A DNA stretch of 64,000 bases from Ophioderma brevispina (taxonomy: Eukaryota; Echinodermata; Ophiuroidea; Amphilepidida; Ophiodermatidae): assembly GCA_023653785.1 (NCBI GenBank), contig JAMKCH010058439.1:1-64000 (forward strand), in the 5' to 3' direction. The number at the start of each line of letters is the position of its first letter. The first letter of the stretch is position 1. Below, in pieces: positions 1-14,300 of the stretch. The translations under genes and the position numbers were made by a program. A model generated the notes under the pieces. That model saw only the letters and a list, made by a program, of their open reading frames with translations. It searched no databases and was not told where the DNA came from.

Positions 1-3000
1 TTTATCCACAAGTTTGCTAAAATTAATCACTTTTTTAAAGAATTTTGACACCTCAAATTCCAAAACTTTCGCAGCTAAGTGCACAGCTTTAACAATTTAT
101 AATTTCATGGCAGCAATTTTATAATTTCATGGCCAAATGGCAATTTGAACTTAGAAAAAGAGGCACTTCCTATTTAATTCAGGTTTTAAACGTATGGCCC
201 CTTCTTAGAGTTTCATACTGGATGGACCCATCTTGATGCAGCTTATACCGAATGACCCCGTATTGTGGGTACATTTATCTGAACAAGACCTGGGAAAGAA
301 TCCCGGTGAGGCGTGGATTCCAGGTGGGGTTGAAGAGAGACCGAAAGGATTCTATTTTTCACCTGGCATAGGAGTTCCCCGACTTAGTTGACCCAATGTG
401 TTTGAATAAATACTGTAATAATTTGCTAATAAAGATTCCCCATCCAATTGCAGTCGGACAATCATCTGAATGCAAAATTAATTTGGAGGGAAAACTGCGG
501 CCATTTTGAATTCATGGACCATCACTTTCCACTTTTAATATATCAATTGCAAGTGACTACAAAGTATGTTCAAATACTAACAGAAAAATGGAAATCTCCC
601 TAAATGCATTTATGAGCTAATACCTTTGTCGAAATATGGGGCGTTAATTTACATCCCGAAGATAAATGCAAGCCTAGCATGTCTTGCCAGGTTTCCATTT
701 TTCTACCTTTTTGATATGGTGTGTGGGAGGTCTTTTACTTGATAGTTACAGCAAGAAACTTCTGAGCAATGTTTGTCCAGGGTGTACCTAATATATTTCA
801 TAGATTGAGTGCGACTATTATGCTTTGACTATAGATTGGGACTGTGAATGGCTCAGGGTTGTATCAGGTATAAGCGCACTCATACCACAAATAAACGGAC
901 TAAAGTTTATATACTAATCCCCTCATTCATACCTCCACCTACAAAAAAAGTAGGGCTATTCCACTATCAACTGGAATATAGTATAACATGTTTTGGGTGA
1001 GTGGAGAAATCCATATCATTATTGAAATAACTATTTATTGTTCCGCCCGTCCTAAAACATAAAACATGTCAGTACTCAGCTGAGTTTACGTTATAGAATT
1101 ATCTGAATCGTTTACAAACTTATACATGTCTAGAACTTAAAATACGAATTTTTTATCAACATAACGTCTCATATCAATCATCCACGAATCAAAGCGCTTC
1201 ATTAACCGTTTTTTTTTTAATTTTGAAACTTTTGAAAAATTGCAGACTTTTTAATGCAAAGATGCAGTGTTACTTTCGATCAAATTGTACTGCCCTCGGC
1301 TCAGTGATAATAACGGGCACCGCGATCACTCTTACTTCCACAATTCACCTTACATCTGTATCGGTAAGTAGAAGCACTTGCACATATAAAGGTGCAACGA
1401 GATTTCACATAACCTGTGTGATGTTTGCACCGATGTAAAGCTTTCTAATTAAACATAACCCCAATGTGAAGGAGTAAGAATGAGAAGTCATTTCTTTGTG
1501 AAATTTCTAATTTACTCTTAGAGCAAATCTAAATTCATTCTATAATTTTATATTAAATATAAGCAAATCAAGTCATCTTTTGTATTTCACTTTCAAGGTC
1601 ATTTCTGTAGTCAATACAAGGTAAGCATCTATTGCGTGTTCTTTATCTATATGAAAATCACTACATAATTAGCCAGCAACATTAATGGATGTCCCGTTGT
1701 CCCCTTTAAGGTCCCAGGAAATGAGATGATAACCTTTTCCAAATCTTTACAGGATATCCCATTCCAATAAACAGGCCAAGAAAATAATACACTTACTCAT
1801 TTGTGAAACTAGTGATTTTTCTGTCATGTCATGAATAGATTCACACCAGTCACCTGAAATATTCTATTACTATTACTTACTCTCTGAAAAAATCAATGAT
1901 ACCAAAAATGATTCCTCACCCAACCCAAATATTGAATGCTTCCTGTTCCCTCCTTGTAGACTTGACACAAACCACTCAATTCTTTTGCATTTTCCTGGGA
2001 CCTTTAATATGGTAGTGCTATGCGCGGTGCGAATATTTAATCTATTGTTTTTCAAAACATACGTTTCAAAATAATTTCAAAACAATACCAGTGGTCGCTA
2101 ATATCTGTTATTCTTACTGCACCAATGCTTGTATGTTTGGCAGTCCTATTTTTGACACATAGTCATATCCCTAACGTCCCGTAGAGGGAAAATCTAACAA
2201 TCACCTCAAAAAGGGAGGTAGCGCAATTTGAAGCTTGTTAGATCTATGAGCAATTCCCACTACCCAGGCCGGTGTCCCGCTCCATGAGTTTTTGTCAGGT
2301 GGGTTTTTGAAATCGATTAGGTGACGTTAGGTATATATAATGCTTTTATATCCAATGGCAATCTATGACTTAAAAAAAGATTCATTCTTAAAATACGGTT
2401 ACATCGGATAGTTCCCTGCACCCCATTAAGGTCAGCTGACAGGGTGCACATGCTGGGTGTAGCATAACCACTGCATCTGACACCTGATCATACGTTGATC
2501 ATTGACTATTTCAGAATTAATTCAATGCGCCCCATGGTGGGCATTTTCATGTATACGCACTCCGGTTGTGGCCAGAGGGGGGTAATATGAAAACCTATTT
2601 GGCAAGAGCCTAAATAACTCTCTCCTCTCCCGTGATCACAGATACTGTTAGCTGTTATTTGCCTTATTTAATTTCTTATTTTCAAAAGCTTTTCATCAAT
2701 ATCATTGCGTATGGGTTGGACGAACCTGATTTGAATTGACTAAAGCGGAAATTGCACAACCTGGTCATAAGAATTTAGTTAGTAATAATTTAGGGGGTCA
2801 CTAAGGTTCCAATACACAGTGATATATTAGCAAATTGTTGTGCGTTTCTCAAAATCATTTTCTAAAACCCGTGGCAAAAGTCTTCAAATATGGAAATGGA
2901 TTTTACCTCGAGGCTTATGAAGGCGGTCTAATATTGACAAACGAAAACATTTAAAGTTTTTCATTTTTTACCATTGACCCCAATATTTACGATACCCCCC

Positions 3001-5139
3001 AAACCTATATTAGACAAAATTAGGCTAGTCTGAAGAGCCGCTCGACCATCATGCTCGCTTAGGAATTTCAATTCGTCAGAATTAATCAGCGCATTTACTT
3101 GTTATTTTAAACTAACGGACATTGTATGACACCTAGGTAAATTTAATGTTTTTCAAATAGTGTTTGAATTGGCACAGTAAGAAATTAATGAAACATCTTT
3201 ATCACATTTGCGAGTCTCTTCTGTTGTGTCAAATTACCCAGTATTCGTAATCTATTACTCGAACTTATACCAACTGGTTTTCACTATAGATACATACTAT
3301 ATGAAACAAGTCTTACAACCATTCTTTTTTGCATTCAAATCCGCAATTTTAGGTTAAAATGTTTTTAATGGTTTTACAACAAATCCGATTATTATTTTAT
3401 TATTGCAGTTGATTGCGGTTTGTAAGATTCACTCTCGGCAAACACATCCCGATTATAAGCTTCTTAAAATTACCCTTAAAACTATTTTTATTTTTATAAC
3501 CATTCATGATGACGCCAAAAATGTGTCGAATCCAGATAACTTTCGCCCTATTATTTCTCACCTCAACACCACTTCCAGGTAACTCCCCTTTGGCAAACAA
3601 AAAAACTGTAAGGCAATTGTTTTTTTTCATCCTGAATAAATATAATAAGTGGCTTTGACATTTTGTAACATTAAAAAATCCAATTTTTTATGTTGTTTTT
3701 GGGCTGGAATGGGCTATATCTCAAAACTCAGTTTATTTTTTGTCCCCGAAAATGTCAGTAGAAATTCAGTGCAATGCTCCTTTAACGTATATGCCTCTTT
3801 TTTTTAATTTATAACAAGTGTGTCACAAGCTTTAAAGTCTTTCGCTGATTTGCCAAGCGGTACATAACATTATAGCTCTTTGAGATTTCCTTCCGAGGAT
3901 GTGGCGTGCTCATTTTCAAACAAATCGGTGTTTTTTGCATATATTGCTTGTCCATATAACTTCATAATGGTGGTTAAATAACTAAATTTAAGCCCTTCAT
4001 ATAAGAAAATCACAAGTGTGTTATAAAATTCTTGGATCCGAATACACATAATCTCGGGCAACTGATATTTTACTGCATGAACTAAAATCCATTCATCTCT
4101 AACTTTGTTATTGGGCATTTTAGTGACTATCTTTAGTTTCTAGTTAACTAATTTAATCTCACTACACCAAACCTTTATTCAAAACGAGGCAGCCGAGAGG
4201 TCGGATAGCAACTTCACATGCTGCTATGGAGTAAGTGTATGAACTCATATATGTGTGTAAAAATATCACTCCATCTGAAAAAAATATTTCGAAGCAGTCT
4301 ATTTCTCAAAAAGTCACCTAGAGAAATTCGTTAGACTGCAAAGAATGCCCTATCGTTTTTTTGTGTTTTTGTGAGATATTCAGTGTGCTCACATGCTCAA
4401 AATGGGTTAACGTGACAAAATATTCATGAATATTTCCTTGAAAAGAAACTAGCGCGTTTTGGTCCCCAAAATTAATTCACAAGTTTTGGTTTTTAACTTT
4501 GTATGATTATTGCTCGCAGCTGTTCCCAACACGACTAATATTTTAATAGTCATTACCTTTTTGAACACCCTTCATTGCTTCATGTATTCTGAAGACACTT
4601 TGAACATGATAATTAATAACATTAATATTTGCACATTTAGAAATGTACTTTTCTGTGTAACAATGGCAGCCACATGCTGTGGGGGCAAGAGAAGCCATTA
4701 CTGACTCATACATTTCACCTGTTCGTAAATTCCCGAGATGCTCAAGTTGTAGCAGGTATCTATTGTGCTCCTTGGGATTTCCCAAATTTCCCACCAACCG
4801 AGGCAAGTAAGTTTATCGTAATGCCAGTGTGTCGTCGTATGTGCAAATGGTCTATTTTAGCTCTTTTGGAAGTATTACTGCCTATGCAGTACTGTTATTT
4901 TGCTATTTGCTGATACACTAAGTAGGGGCTATCTCTCTGAATCAGTTTTAATGTCTGGTCCTTCAAAAAGTGCAAAAATTGTATTCTAATGAAACAAAAA
5001 TAGTGTGTGTACCAAATGAAAGTGAATGGATTAGATAACCACTGCCCTGTTTTTAATAGACCTTTAAACTAGGGTTCAATTAAGCCAATCCTGTTCTTAA
5101 GAGTGATAGACCACCCAGTAGCGATATTGCAGAAAAACG
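1..5139. other. Non-coding stretch, no gene recognised
   Basis: I see no exon with a recognisable protein family on either strand. The open frames are all under 90 codons, AT-rich and without convincing splice context. No tandem array or long inverted repeat stands out. Confidence 0.5.
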
Positions 5140-5560
5140 TTAGTTAATAATAAATAATTCATAAATAATGCGGCAGTTATATAGCGCTCTTACAACAAGA
5201 TAAACCATGTTTCACAGCGCTTCACACTTTTGGTTATTACAAATTTTTTTACACAAACAATTTAGACAGAGACAAAGCAACTTTAAACGGCAGTAGCTTT
5301 ATCAGCCCCCTGTTGCTACAGTCCAAACAATGCGAACCCACATGGGTACAGTGGAGAGCTTCATGGTTTCAATTTGCTGCCCAATCACAGACCCATGAGT
5401 AGAGTGGCAATTCTGATTTATTAATCAATAGCTCCTCTACAATTAAATCCAGAAATTGAGTTTTTAACAAAATACAAAACTGTTTCCTTAACCCCCTGAG
5501 ATTTAGAACGGGACCATTGGGTCAAGGCAGCTCTCCAACCGCTAGACCACGCTAGAATGA
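5140..5560 (-). mobile_element. Degenerate tRNA-derived SINE
   Basis: Read on the minus strand, 5560 to about 5490 resembles a tRNA head: an A-box-like TGGTCTAGCGGTTGGAG, followed by a weak B-box-like GTTCTAAATC. The other end (about 5235-5150) carries the tail motif AGAGCGCTATATAACTGCC followed by AT-rich sequence. The same tail type (AGCGCTTTATAAATGCC) closes the better-preserved SINE at 62627-62955. The middle is divergent. It is a decayed retroposed copy and should not be counted as a functional tRNA gene. Confidence 0.55.
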
Positions 5561-7680
5561 GGTAAGGGGGCTTTTTTTCTCATGAGTATAATCTAATACC
5601 ATGAGTGTAGCACACATCTTTCTGAACTTGGAATTTGGACAAGATTAGTCATCGGCTAAGTGGTTATTTGTCCAAATATATATGCACATTGACTCACGTT
5701 CCCACCAACCTTATATTGGATAATTCACTTTCCTCTAACGTGAAGATCTTGAATAAACAATCCAATTAGTACAAATTTCGGTCTATCAGAACCCCCAATT
5801 ACGGTGAGAAAGTCTTGTAATGCCAGGTGGTAATAGATGCTACAATTGGTTAGAATAAGAGTCCATGATTTATATATGATAGATTTATTCTTAACAGAAC
5901 AAGCCGCTTTTTATTGCTGACCAATTTGAGATTCTTGCGATTTGGCCGAGTTCGTCCAACATCCCCTTCGGCAGTAAAGGTCCAGTCGACACAGACAATG
6001 TGAATGTGTTTGACTGATTAAAATGCACTTATAATAATTTTTTTCTTTAGAGAAACATACTTTGTCTATCTGAAAACAATCAACTCCAGAATATCGTAAT
6101 TTAAATGACTTCGATAACCGCTCCAGGGAATTTCTTTCTTTCTTCTTCTGTGGAGGGGAACGCTTTTTGGCGCTCAATAGATCAACCGTAGTAGTAGTAT
6201 GGTTTCCTAGTCAGGCTCTTAAAGACCCTATGCCATTTGAAGCCCTAGTTATAGATTTAAAGGTACAGGATTAATATTTTAGCGCCATGATATAGTTTGA
6301 AAACATACAAAAAGCTTGAATCAATATCTCCCTTTTTTATTCATTATGTCAATTCCCACGGAGTGGGTGCACTACTTTAGGTTTTTTGCTAGGTTGTTCA
6401 TGGCCTCGTCCGGTATGTGACGTTACCACTTTATAGCTACATGCACTTTAGCCATCAAAAATTTTAATATCTATCATTCTATCAAATAGCATCAATCTAC
6501 ATAAACAATGTTACAAAGTAGTGACATGTAGTGATGCATCCCATTCTAGCATAACAAGGAACATCTGATTTACTTATTCGAGTATCGTATTTATTTTAAA
6601 GGGTCATAACACATCATTTATGACATTTTAGAATTGTTTTTAACAACCCTTAGTTGCGTCGAGTCGTCATCTCCTTTCTTTTTCTTATTCTTCTGTTGTT
6701 TTCATGCAATTCATTGATATTCAAATGTAGGTGAAGAAGCGTTTTGATTGCTTTTAAGCTTCGTTAACTAAAATCTAAATCATTTGAAGACATGTTGATA
6801 TTGTCATTTTGAGATATTTTGCACTAAGGTTTTAGAAAACATTTGTTATATACTTTTACATCCTTGCACTCGAATCAACAGTGGTGTAAATTGATCCCCT
6901 CAAAACCATAATCTACACTTTAAATCCGGTAAAAATACAACAGTGCCCTATTATATGACCAAACACGAAATAATCACGAGGACATTTGCAGAAATGACGA
7001 TTATTATTGAATTATTCGTGGGTAACGTTAACGCTCAAAATTATTACTGCGATCCTGTTGGATGCACTACATAGTCCTCATGTACACATCAACGTGTCCG
7101 TACACTGAAGCGTGATGCTTTAACCGAGTAACCTGCATTAATGAGTTGAGGTAAAATGGTCAAACGCTAACCATTTTTTCCACTTCTCTGACCTTTTACA
7201 GGATAGTTAACACTATTTACTGTCACATGATCCATTGATAATGGGTCTGCTTCTATTAACAGCAGCTGAACACATCAAATACTGTAGTACTCCTGGCTCA
7301 GATTTCCAATAAATACTATGTCTAATTGCACTACAGGGAATACGAAAGTGATCAATGAGCCGTATAGCTATACTTCACTGCCATGAGCATTCGCTTTCTA
7401 CGAGAAAAGGTCAGGAATTTGTTGCGCTTCAATTATTCACTAACGGCGTCCTTCCATTATTTATACTGACGCCATTATTTGCTCTATATTAGCAGAAGCG
7501 AATTTCAATCTTTGTCATTCAAGAGATACGCAGTGCTTAACCAGGGCGTTGGCTATGACAATTTTTGTCAGGGGGGTTCAACTGAAAACGAGAAAATGTA
7601 TTGGCCCTCAGAGACATATTTTTCTGGTTGATCGTTCGAACCAAGCTGCACACTCACAAGTGGCCTTGGCACAATGAGGG
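5561..7680. other. Non-coding stretch, nothing recognised
   Basis: No exon, RNA gene or clear repeat was recognised. A short minus-strand frame at 5911-6177 is lysine/serine-rich, has no family resemblance and no splice support. Confidence 0.45.
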
Positions 7681-7689
7681 CGGGCGCAA

Positions 7690-8330
7690 ACATAAAAGCC
7701 TTAAACGGGTGGGGTTCCAGCTAGGGTTCGCAGGTTAGCTCTTGGATTTGATCTATTCGGAACCTTCAAGATGGCCACTGTTGAGGGGTAAATAGTATCA
7801 TCAAAGAAAAGATGTTTCCAAATGTGCTGCAGCTGACGGGGCATATGCGCGCAAAGAACTTAAGCATAAGCAAGGTTAATGTCTTTACGGTGGGGATATT
7901 TATAGGCAAAAGGCCTGCTGCGGGTCCAGGGGCGATAGCCACCGCGGCTCATGTATTTGAGTGATTCTAGAACTTCATAGAACCACTTTGTGCAGGGGTA
8001 AATATTAATCAATTCAAAGAAAGAGCAAGTTTTCCTAACTCTTTGCTCACTGCGCGGGCAGTATAAGCTTGCACTGTCTGCAGGCCTACTACTATAGCGA
8101 GTCGGACCCTAATGTCTTAACCGGGTGGGGTGCAAGAGCAAGTCGTCTGCCGGGTCGCAGGGCGGAGCCTCCGCAGAAGCTCCTGGATGTTAGCATATAG
8201 AGATGGTATTTTTGAACAGGTAAAGTATGGTATTACATCAATGAATAATGGGGGCCCTTACCCAAACGCCGGTCGCAGAAGACTCTTTAAGTGTATACAT
8301 GATCTGGGAGTAGGAACGACTCGCCTAACT
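7690..8330. repeat. Degenerate tandem repeat, about three units
   Basis: Three GC-richer segments begin near 7690, 7878 and 8110 with variants of TCTTAACCGGGTGGGG. Each continues with a GCAGG/CCGGGTC-like block and an AGATGG-like or GGGGTAAATA-like block. Units are roughly 190-230 bp and strongly diverged. The 70-codon frame at 8130-8342 falls inside the third unit and looks incidental. Confidence 0.35.
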
Positions 8331-8342
8331 CATTTTGTCTGA

Positions 8343-9715
8343 CCACTTCAGGGCTCCTCTGACTGAAAATTCCCCTAACAACTCCAAACAGTAGGGGGAG
8401 TGACCCATAGGCTCCCCTCGCGTTGGCCCATGCCGCTGCCAAATTTATTTTAACCCATTTGATCAAAGTCTGTTGCACATTAACAATTCATTGATTACGC
8501 GTTGGATGCACTTGAAACAAAACTTTGTTGGCTTGAGTGGAAGCATTTTCATATTTTGTGATATTTTGGATTATCGCTAAGTCTGGAGTGCAATGTTATG
8601 CATTTTGAGCCATTCGTCTTTTGTTTCCTTGCATTTCTTTTCTTCCCCTTCTTTATAAGAAATCTTTTCTCGCTCTTTAGCTCTCTTCTCATGCTTCCTT
8701 CTTCTTTTGTCTCACTCTTTTTTCCTTTCTTTTTTCTTTCTTCTCTTCTTTGAGGATACGGGGGGTGTTCTCACTCGGCCACCCCCACGCCCACCCCCCA
8801 TGGGGCGACGGCTGTTGCTTAACATGTACAAAATCCTGCACTGGGTTTCATGAGACATTACAGTATATGGAGTGCTTTCCTTTGCTTACATATATTTGCC
8901 TTTGGTACGCATGTACTATGAAATACGATGTATTCATTTTCTAATTTGCTACAGGATCCTCAATCAAAAAATTGCATTGGCATAAATCGAATCCAGTTGC
9001 TAGTAGATTAACTACCATAACCCTTCGGTATCAAAATATCGCGGGCCACGTGCATAGTGTTCCATGTCGCACCAGCAATGATGATTCCCAGCCTATTCTT
9101 TCGCAATATCCTGTTCCATTCACTTACTTGTCTCGATGAATTATGACCGTCATTGTTCTTGACTATGTGTCTTCATAAACTTGAGACTGCGGTTTATTGT
9201 TTTTTTGAAACTGCTAATTTGTGTTTTTAATGCCTATAAAAATTTGGTTACAAACCCATATGTATCGGTTTAAAACTATTTTGGACAAGTCACCAGTAGT
9301 TTGTAACCCCTGAGGTCCTACTCATCCTATTGTATCTCAGATTGGCTCATTACATATCGTATAACATCTGAGTAACCATCAATAAGCCTATCCCGCTAAC
9401 CGTCGCTAGACTAAAACCTGACTATCACCGAATCAAAGGGAGGTTAAAGTTTTTTTTCATGTTTAGATCAGGAGGCAATTTCTCAATAGAAGAACGCTGG
9501 CATTTTCAATAATGGGCAGCAGAGGAATAGAATTTAGTTTGGCTGAACGTTCCCTTTTAAAAATATTGCAAAGACAATAAGAAAGCCAAATATTTATTAC
9601 AAAATAGTTTTATAACGTTAAATAATAAGCTAAAAAAACGCAGACCAGAACTTACATCTTTAAAAAAACTATTGATTCTTTGGAAAAATATTAAGAAATA
9701 GAGCGAGTATAAATT
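8343..9715. other. Non-coding stretch with a pyrimidine-rich tract
   Basis: About 8617-8750 is strongly pyrimidine-rich (runs of TTCTTTTC and TCTTCT types), like a degraded simple repeat. The remainder shows no exon or repeat that I can name. Confidence 0.5.
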
Positions 9716-9779
9716 TTAAACATCACCACATACTACAATACGAACAAATAGCACGTGCGCACGTACCATACACAGTACA

Positions 9780-9900
9780 TACACATTCGCACGCACACAC
9801 ACACACAGGCGCTCTCGCTGCTCGCACGCGCCTACCAATACACACACATATATATACCTAACCACACATACCCCGCCACACATACCCAATACATGGGCCC
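9780..9900. repeat. CA-rich microsatellite
   Basis: Imperfect CACACA and CATATA stretches, interrupted by CGCACG units. Both strands show open frames here only because the dinucleotide repeat lacks stops. These frames are not genes. Confidence 0.8.
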
Positions 9901-9960
9901 CCAACCCCCTAATGGCACACACGTCTCCAATCCCAACAACATCCATCAAAGAATACAACC

Positions 9961-10977
9961 TTAAAAATAAACCCGCAACACAAGAAACTCCTCAGTGTTG
10001 CCTATAAAACCAAGTATTATTTGTAAAATGTAAGCTATCAATGAAGCAAATGGTGCCCCTGCATCTACTGGTAAAACTAACGATTGAAAAGAGGAATTGT
10101 TTCAAACCACACAATTTCGTCGCTAGCTTAACCTGTAAAACTGTCATAATCCAATACAACATAAAAAGAGGAACATATTTGACTGATTGGAAACAAATCG
10201 AACCTTTATGAAGCAGTTTGCAGCTCTGGGGAGTATGGCTTAAATGTGACATTTCGTTGTAACCCCACAGGGACGTACGTAAATACTCATTCAATGCCGT
10301 TATGTATTGATTTCTATTACGCGTGCCCGGAGCCATGTTGCCTTATTAATTCACTAATCTAGTTATATATTCGCTCAGATTAAACAAAATTCGTCGCTAG
10401 GTGTTTGATAACATTCAGTAAAACATTGAAGTTAAGAAGAACTAACAACTCGAAGCATGTTTAATAGCATTTTGGCGATTTTATGTTTTGTTTTCGCATA
10501 CACACAGTATTTCCGTGAAAGGAAAACAACCCCCAAAAAACATTTTGGTGAAAAGGTCTAAAAGATACGGTCTAGAATACTGATTCAAAGATATGACAAA
10601 ACTGCACCTGAAAAACTGGGGCCAGTGCTAGCGATGATTGGTGTGTATGTGATTTTGAATGAGCTATGCTGAAGTATAAACGAACGATTTCGCCTTGTCC
10701 ATATTTGACTTACCATGTAGGCATCAGCTAATATGATGCACCTCTTTGATAAAGTGTGAAAGATTTCAAGTGTCGATACTCACATAGCAACGGTTAGTTG
10801 ATAAAGGCGATGTGTAAGGTGACTGATTTGTAGGCACGTGATAATGTATATGCGCGTATATGAAAAAGAGTCAAGCCCGTGGACATTCTGTTAGGGTAAA
10901 AGGCAGCGCGCTAGTGTCGATTGATGATGAAGAGGGCGAGCTCTAAATTTCAGCAAACGGAATAGGAATTTACACAA
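9961..10977. other. Non-coding stretch, nothing recognised
   Basis: A minus-strand open frame of 114 codons (9992-10336) begins with ATG but has no recognisable domain, signal peptide or homologous motif. I treat it as chance. Confidence 0.4.
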
Positions 10978-11252
10978 TATAATATATGTAACTAATATAT
11001 ATATATATTAATTATACTCTATATATGAGAAAGAGATATATATAATATATATATATATATATTTATTATAATAATACCATATATATTATATATATATCTA
11101 GATATAATAGATGATATATATATTATATAGAATATTATTATATATATATATTATCTGACAACGACAACATAAATGCCACTACCTCACGTTTTATATAGGA
11201 TATATATTATATATATATATATAAGGATAGAATATCTTTATAATAATATAAT
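10978..11252. repeat. Imperfect TA-rich microsatellite block
   Basis: Long runs of TATATA with GAGA and AATA interruptions. A non-repetitive segment with CATAAATGCCACTACCTCAC (about 11168-11196) is repeated about 100 bp later, just outside the block (about 11269-11300). The block therefore contains a local duplication as well as simple repeat expansion. Confidence 0.8.
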
Positions 11253-11300
11253 TAGATCTGACCCGCAACATAAATGCCACTACCTCACGTTTTGCGTGAT

Positions 11301-14300
11301 TTAGATTTTCCTCTAGAGACGTTACGGGTATATGTTGGTACTCGTAAACAGTATGTACTTCCCATTAGTATTTTTTAGGCATCGATATATAATTGTCTCA
11401 TTCATCTATTTACATTCCTAGCTTTCTCTCACGTCATAGTTTGAGGTAAAATTCCATTAAGAAATTACATGTAACTGTCGCTCGTCGTTATAATACGCCA
11501 CACAGCTAATTGAAAAGCTGTGCTAATTTGTAAGTACTAGTGGACGAAGGGTATTCGTACGAAAACAACTTTGCTTTTCTTATGTACCACTTTCTTAATT
11601 GTTTTCTGAAGGCACGTTCGTTAAAGACTCGTGTTTTAGCATTTTGTCCCTTACAAGAGGTTCAAATAGCCCAGTCTTTCATCACAAACAGTTGAAGAAG
11701 AAGAAATCACTGTTTCTGTGTTTTTGTTGGTCGTCATTCTTATTTATTTGGCTAATAATTTGAGCGCAATAAAGAATATATCAGTGCACCAAGTATACTG
11801 TGTTTTCAAGAGATGTAACATTGAGCCCACTTATCTAGACGTCGTCAGCGTGTGTTTTCCACAGTACCAAAGGGCTTCAGCTTCATCATATTTAGCTTGC
11901 GCTATTTATGAAGGTCATCGAATACTCATGGGCGTAGTGTTAGAAGAGGAATGCCGGTCAAACCAAAACACCTTTTAGAGCCCGTTAGCATTGTCGAGCA
12001 TGTTTTCACTTTCACGTGAAAATGGATAAGGTTTTTTTAATTTTCCATTTCTGAGGATAAATGATGGACAGTAAAAAAAGGAAGATTTCAATCCGCAAAC
12101 CTTCCTTCCTCATAGCTAATGCAGCAATAATATATAGGGTTGTGTCATTATTACTCTGGGAAGTTTGTCCAATTCGCTCAGTTAAAGAAAAGCGATTCTC
12201 CCACACCTTATTTCATTATACATAATCTTTTCCCCCTTCCACCTTAATGCATTATTCGTTTTTAGAACATTTTAATAATATTTGTTAAAATAAAGTTCTA
12301 AACACATCGCGTAAGCTTATTAACATATAAAATGGCATGAATATTTATCTCATCATGGCGACATACTCCTTTGAATAGACTTTCTAAGTAAAAATATCAA
12401 TGCTTAGAAGTTCGCCTTAACTAATGGGATGAAGAGATAGATTATCGCCATCTGGTTAGAAGTGCCAATAGCCAAACGCTTTTATATTTTACATATGAAA
12501 ATATATATCACTATGTGAAATGGAAACAGTTGCAGAACAACCGGGCGAATTGGCAGCGATTGATCCAGTGCACATGCGGCATATAACGCATTTGTTTACC
12601 TTACGTTATCTTACAATTACAAGTTTTATTGGTTTAATCATCAAAATAATTAAGCCGATACTTACTGCATTTACAGTATTTCTGGTTTGACAGATCAATA
12701 ATTCAATACAATTGTTTGTTGCATAATGGATATACATATAATTAATTTTATGTTATTGTATTGTTACACTTAAAGTTGAAAAGTTTGTATTACTTGTTAC
12801 TTTGATATCTATTAAACACTAATGCAGGGGCCGGGTTACTGAATATTCAAAATAATCGATAATGTTACGTTATAAACTTGTTTAAATCATGAAATAAGAT
12901 ACACCTCCAACCAAAGATAACATAGTACTTGTTCTTTTATCTCCTCTTTGTTACAAGTATTTATGTATGTAAGTCAAATGGAATAGAGTTGAACATGAAC
13001 AGATGACAAGGTTTTAAATATTCCTGAATCGTCTACATCCCTCAATAACACTTTTAAGTGTCAATATTAAAATTTATTTTCCAGACAGAATGCATAAGTT
13101 CAACCGTTGCATTGTGCTATGAGATTATTATATATTACCGGTGAGGCATTAAATTGTTCACAATGAAGTGTAAATTCCTTATTGAGAGCATTCCATTATG
13201 TACATACAGTGAAGATGCTTAAATCATTAATATCAAAACAGCAATGGGAAACGTTCCGGAGGTGTTTTACTGAGTTTTACTCCAAAATCATTTGTAATTA
13301 ATACCAGCTAGTACGTTGTATATTTCTTATCTTTTGTTTTGTTTTTAATGTAATTAAAAAAGCCTTTCTGTATGTCTGTTTGTCTGTATCTCTTGGAGGA
13401 TGTGTGAATGGTCACACTGATTCTAAATTTTGTAATGAATTAAAATATCTCTCGCATCCTGCTTCCATCTATCTTTTGTATTACCAACTTTCATTTTAGG
13501 CATGAAGTCTTTAAGTCAACTGGTTTTATTCAACATGAATTACATTTATTGTGATAGAAAGATAATAAAATAAAACATCGATGCGATGATATGCAAATGT
13601 TATATCCTAATAAAATATTTCAATTCACATTGTTCTACAGTTGCCAAAATCAATTCACATCCAGCTGTCTTTATGTCAAAAATCCATCCATAAACAAAAT
13701 TGCATAAGCATTGCATCAATCGATTTCAAAAACCATCCAATAAACAACTAAATAAATATTATTGAAATCTACACACACACGCAGGTCATTTACCAGGATA
13801 TAGAGCTGTTGTCTACAATGAAGTGTTTAGAACTGGAATTGACAGAATCCATACTTTATTCCCGGTACTTAATATCGAAATATCACCTGTCTCGCGTTTT
13901 ACCATTCAACTACTATCAGTTGCCCGCAAACCCTTTAGTGCCCTATTGTACGTTTTCTTCATATAAGTTAGAATTGGCACGGAAAGAAACGTCGAATTGA
14001 TTTCAGAACCGTGTAGACCTTTTATGAAACCATATACCTCGATCTAGTCAGGTGGGTAAGTCCTGCAGCACTTTTAATCCCGAATTTCAAGTCACCGGAC
14101 TCTTTCCATTTCCCGCCTTGCTATGAATCGGCAAAGGTCAAACCATGAGATGCATCTCTTTCTTTTTTAACTGAAAACATCACAGGTACTCACGACGAGT
14201 TGGCGGCAGAATACCTTGAGGCCTACGGTTGTGCACTAGTTTTAACTGCTGAAATAAGGATTATCCATGCGCATACTGTAACCGGATCTATTTAGAGACT

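Noticed and set aside
9716..9964. Overlapping open frames on both strands
   Set aside because: They result from a CA-rich microsatellite that lacks stop codons.
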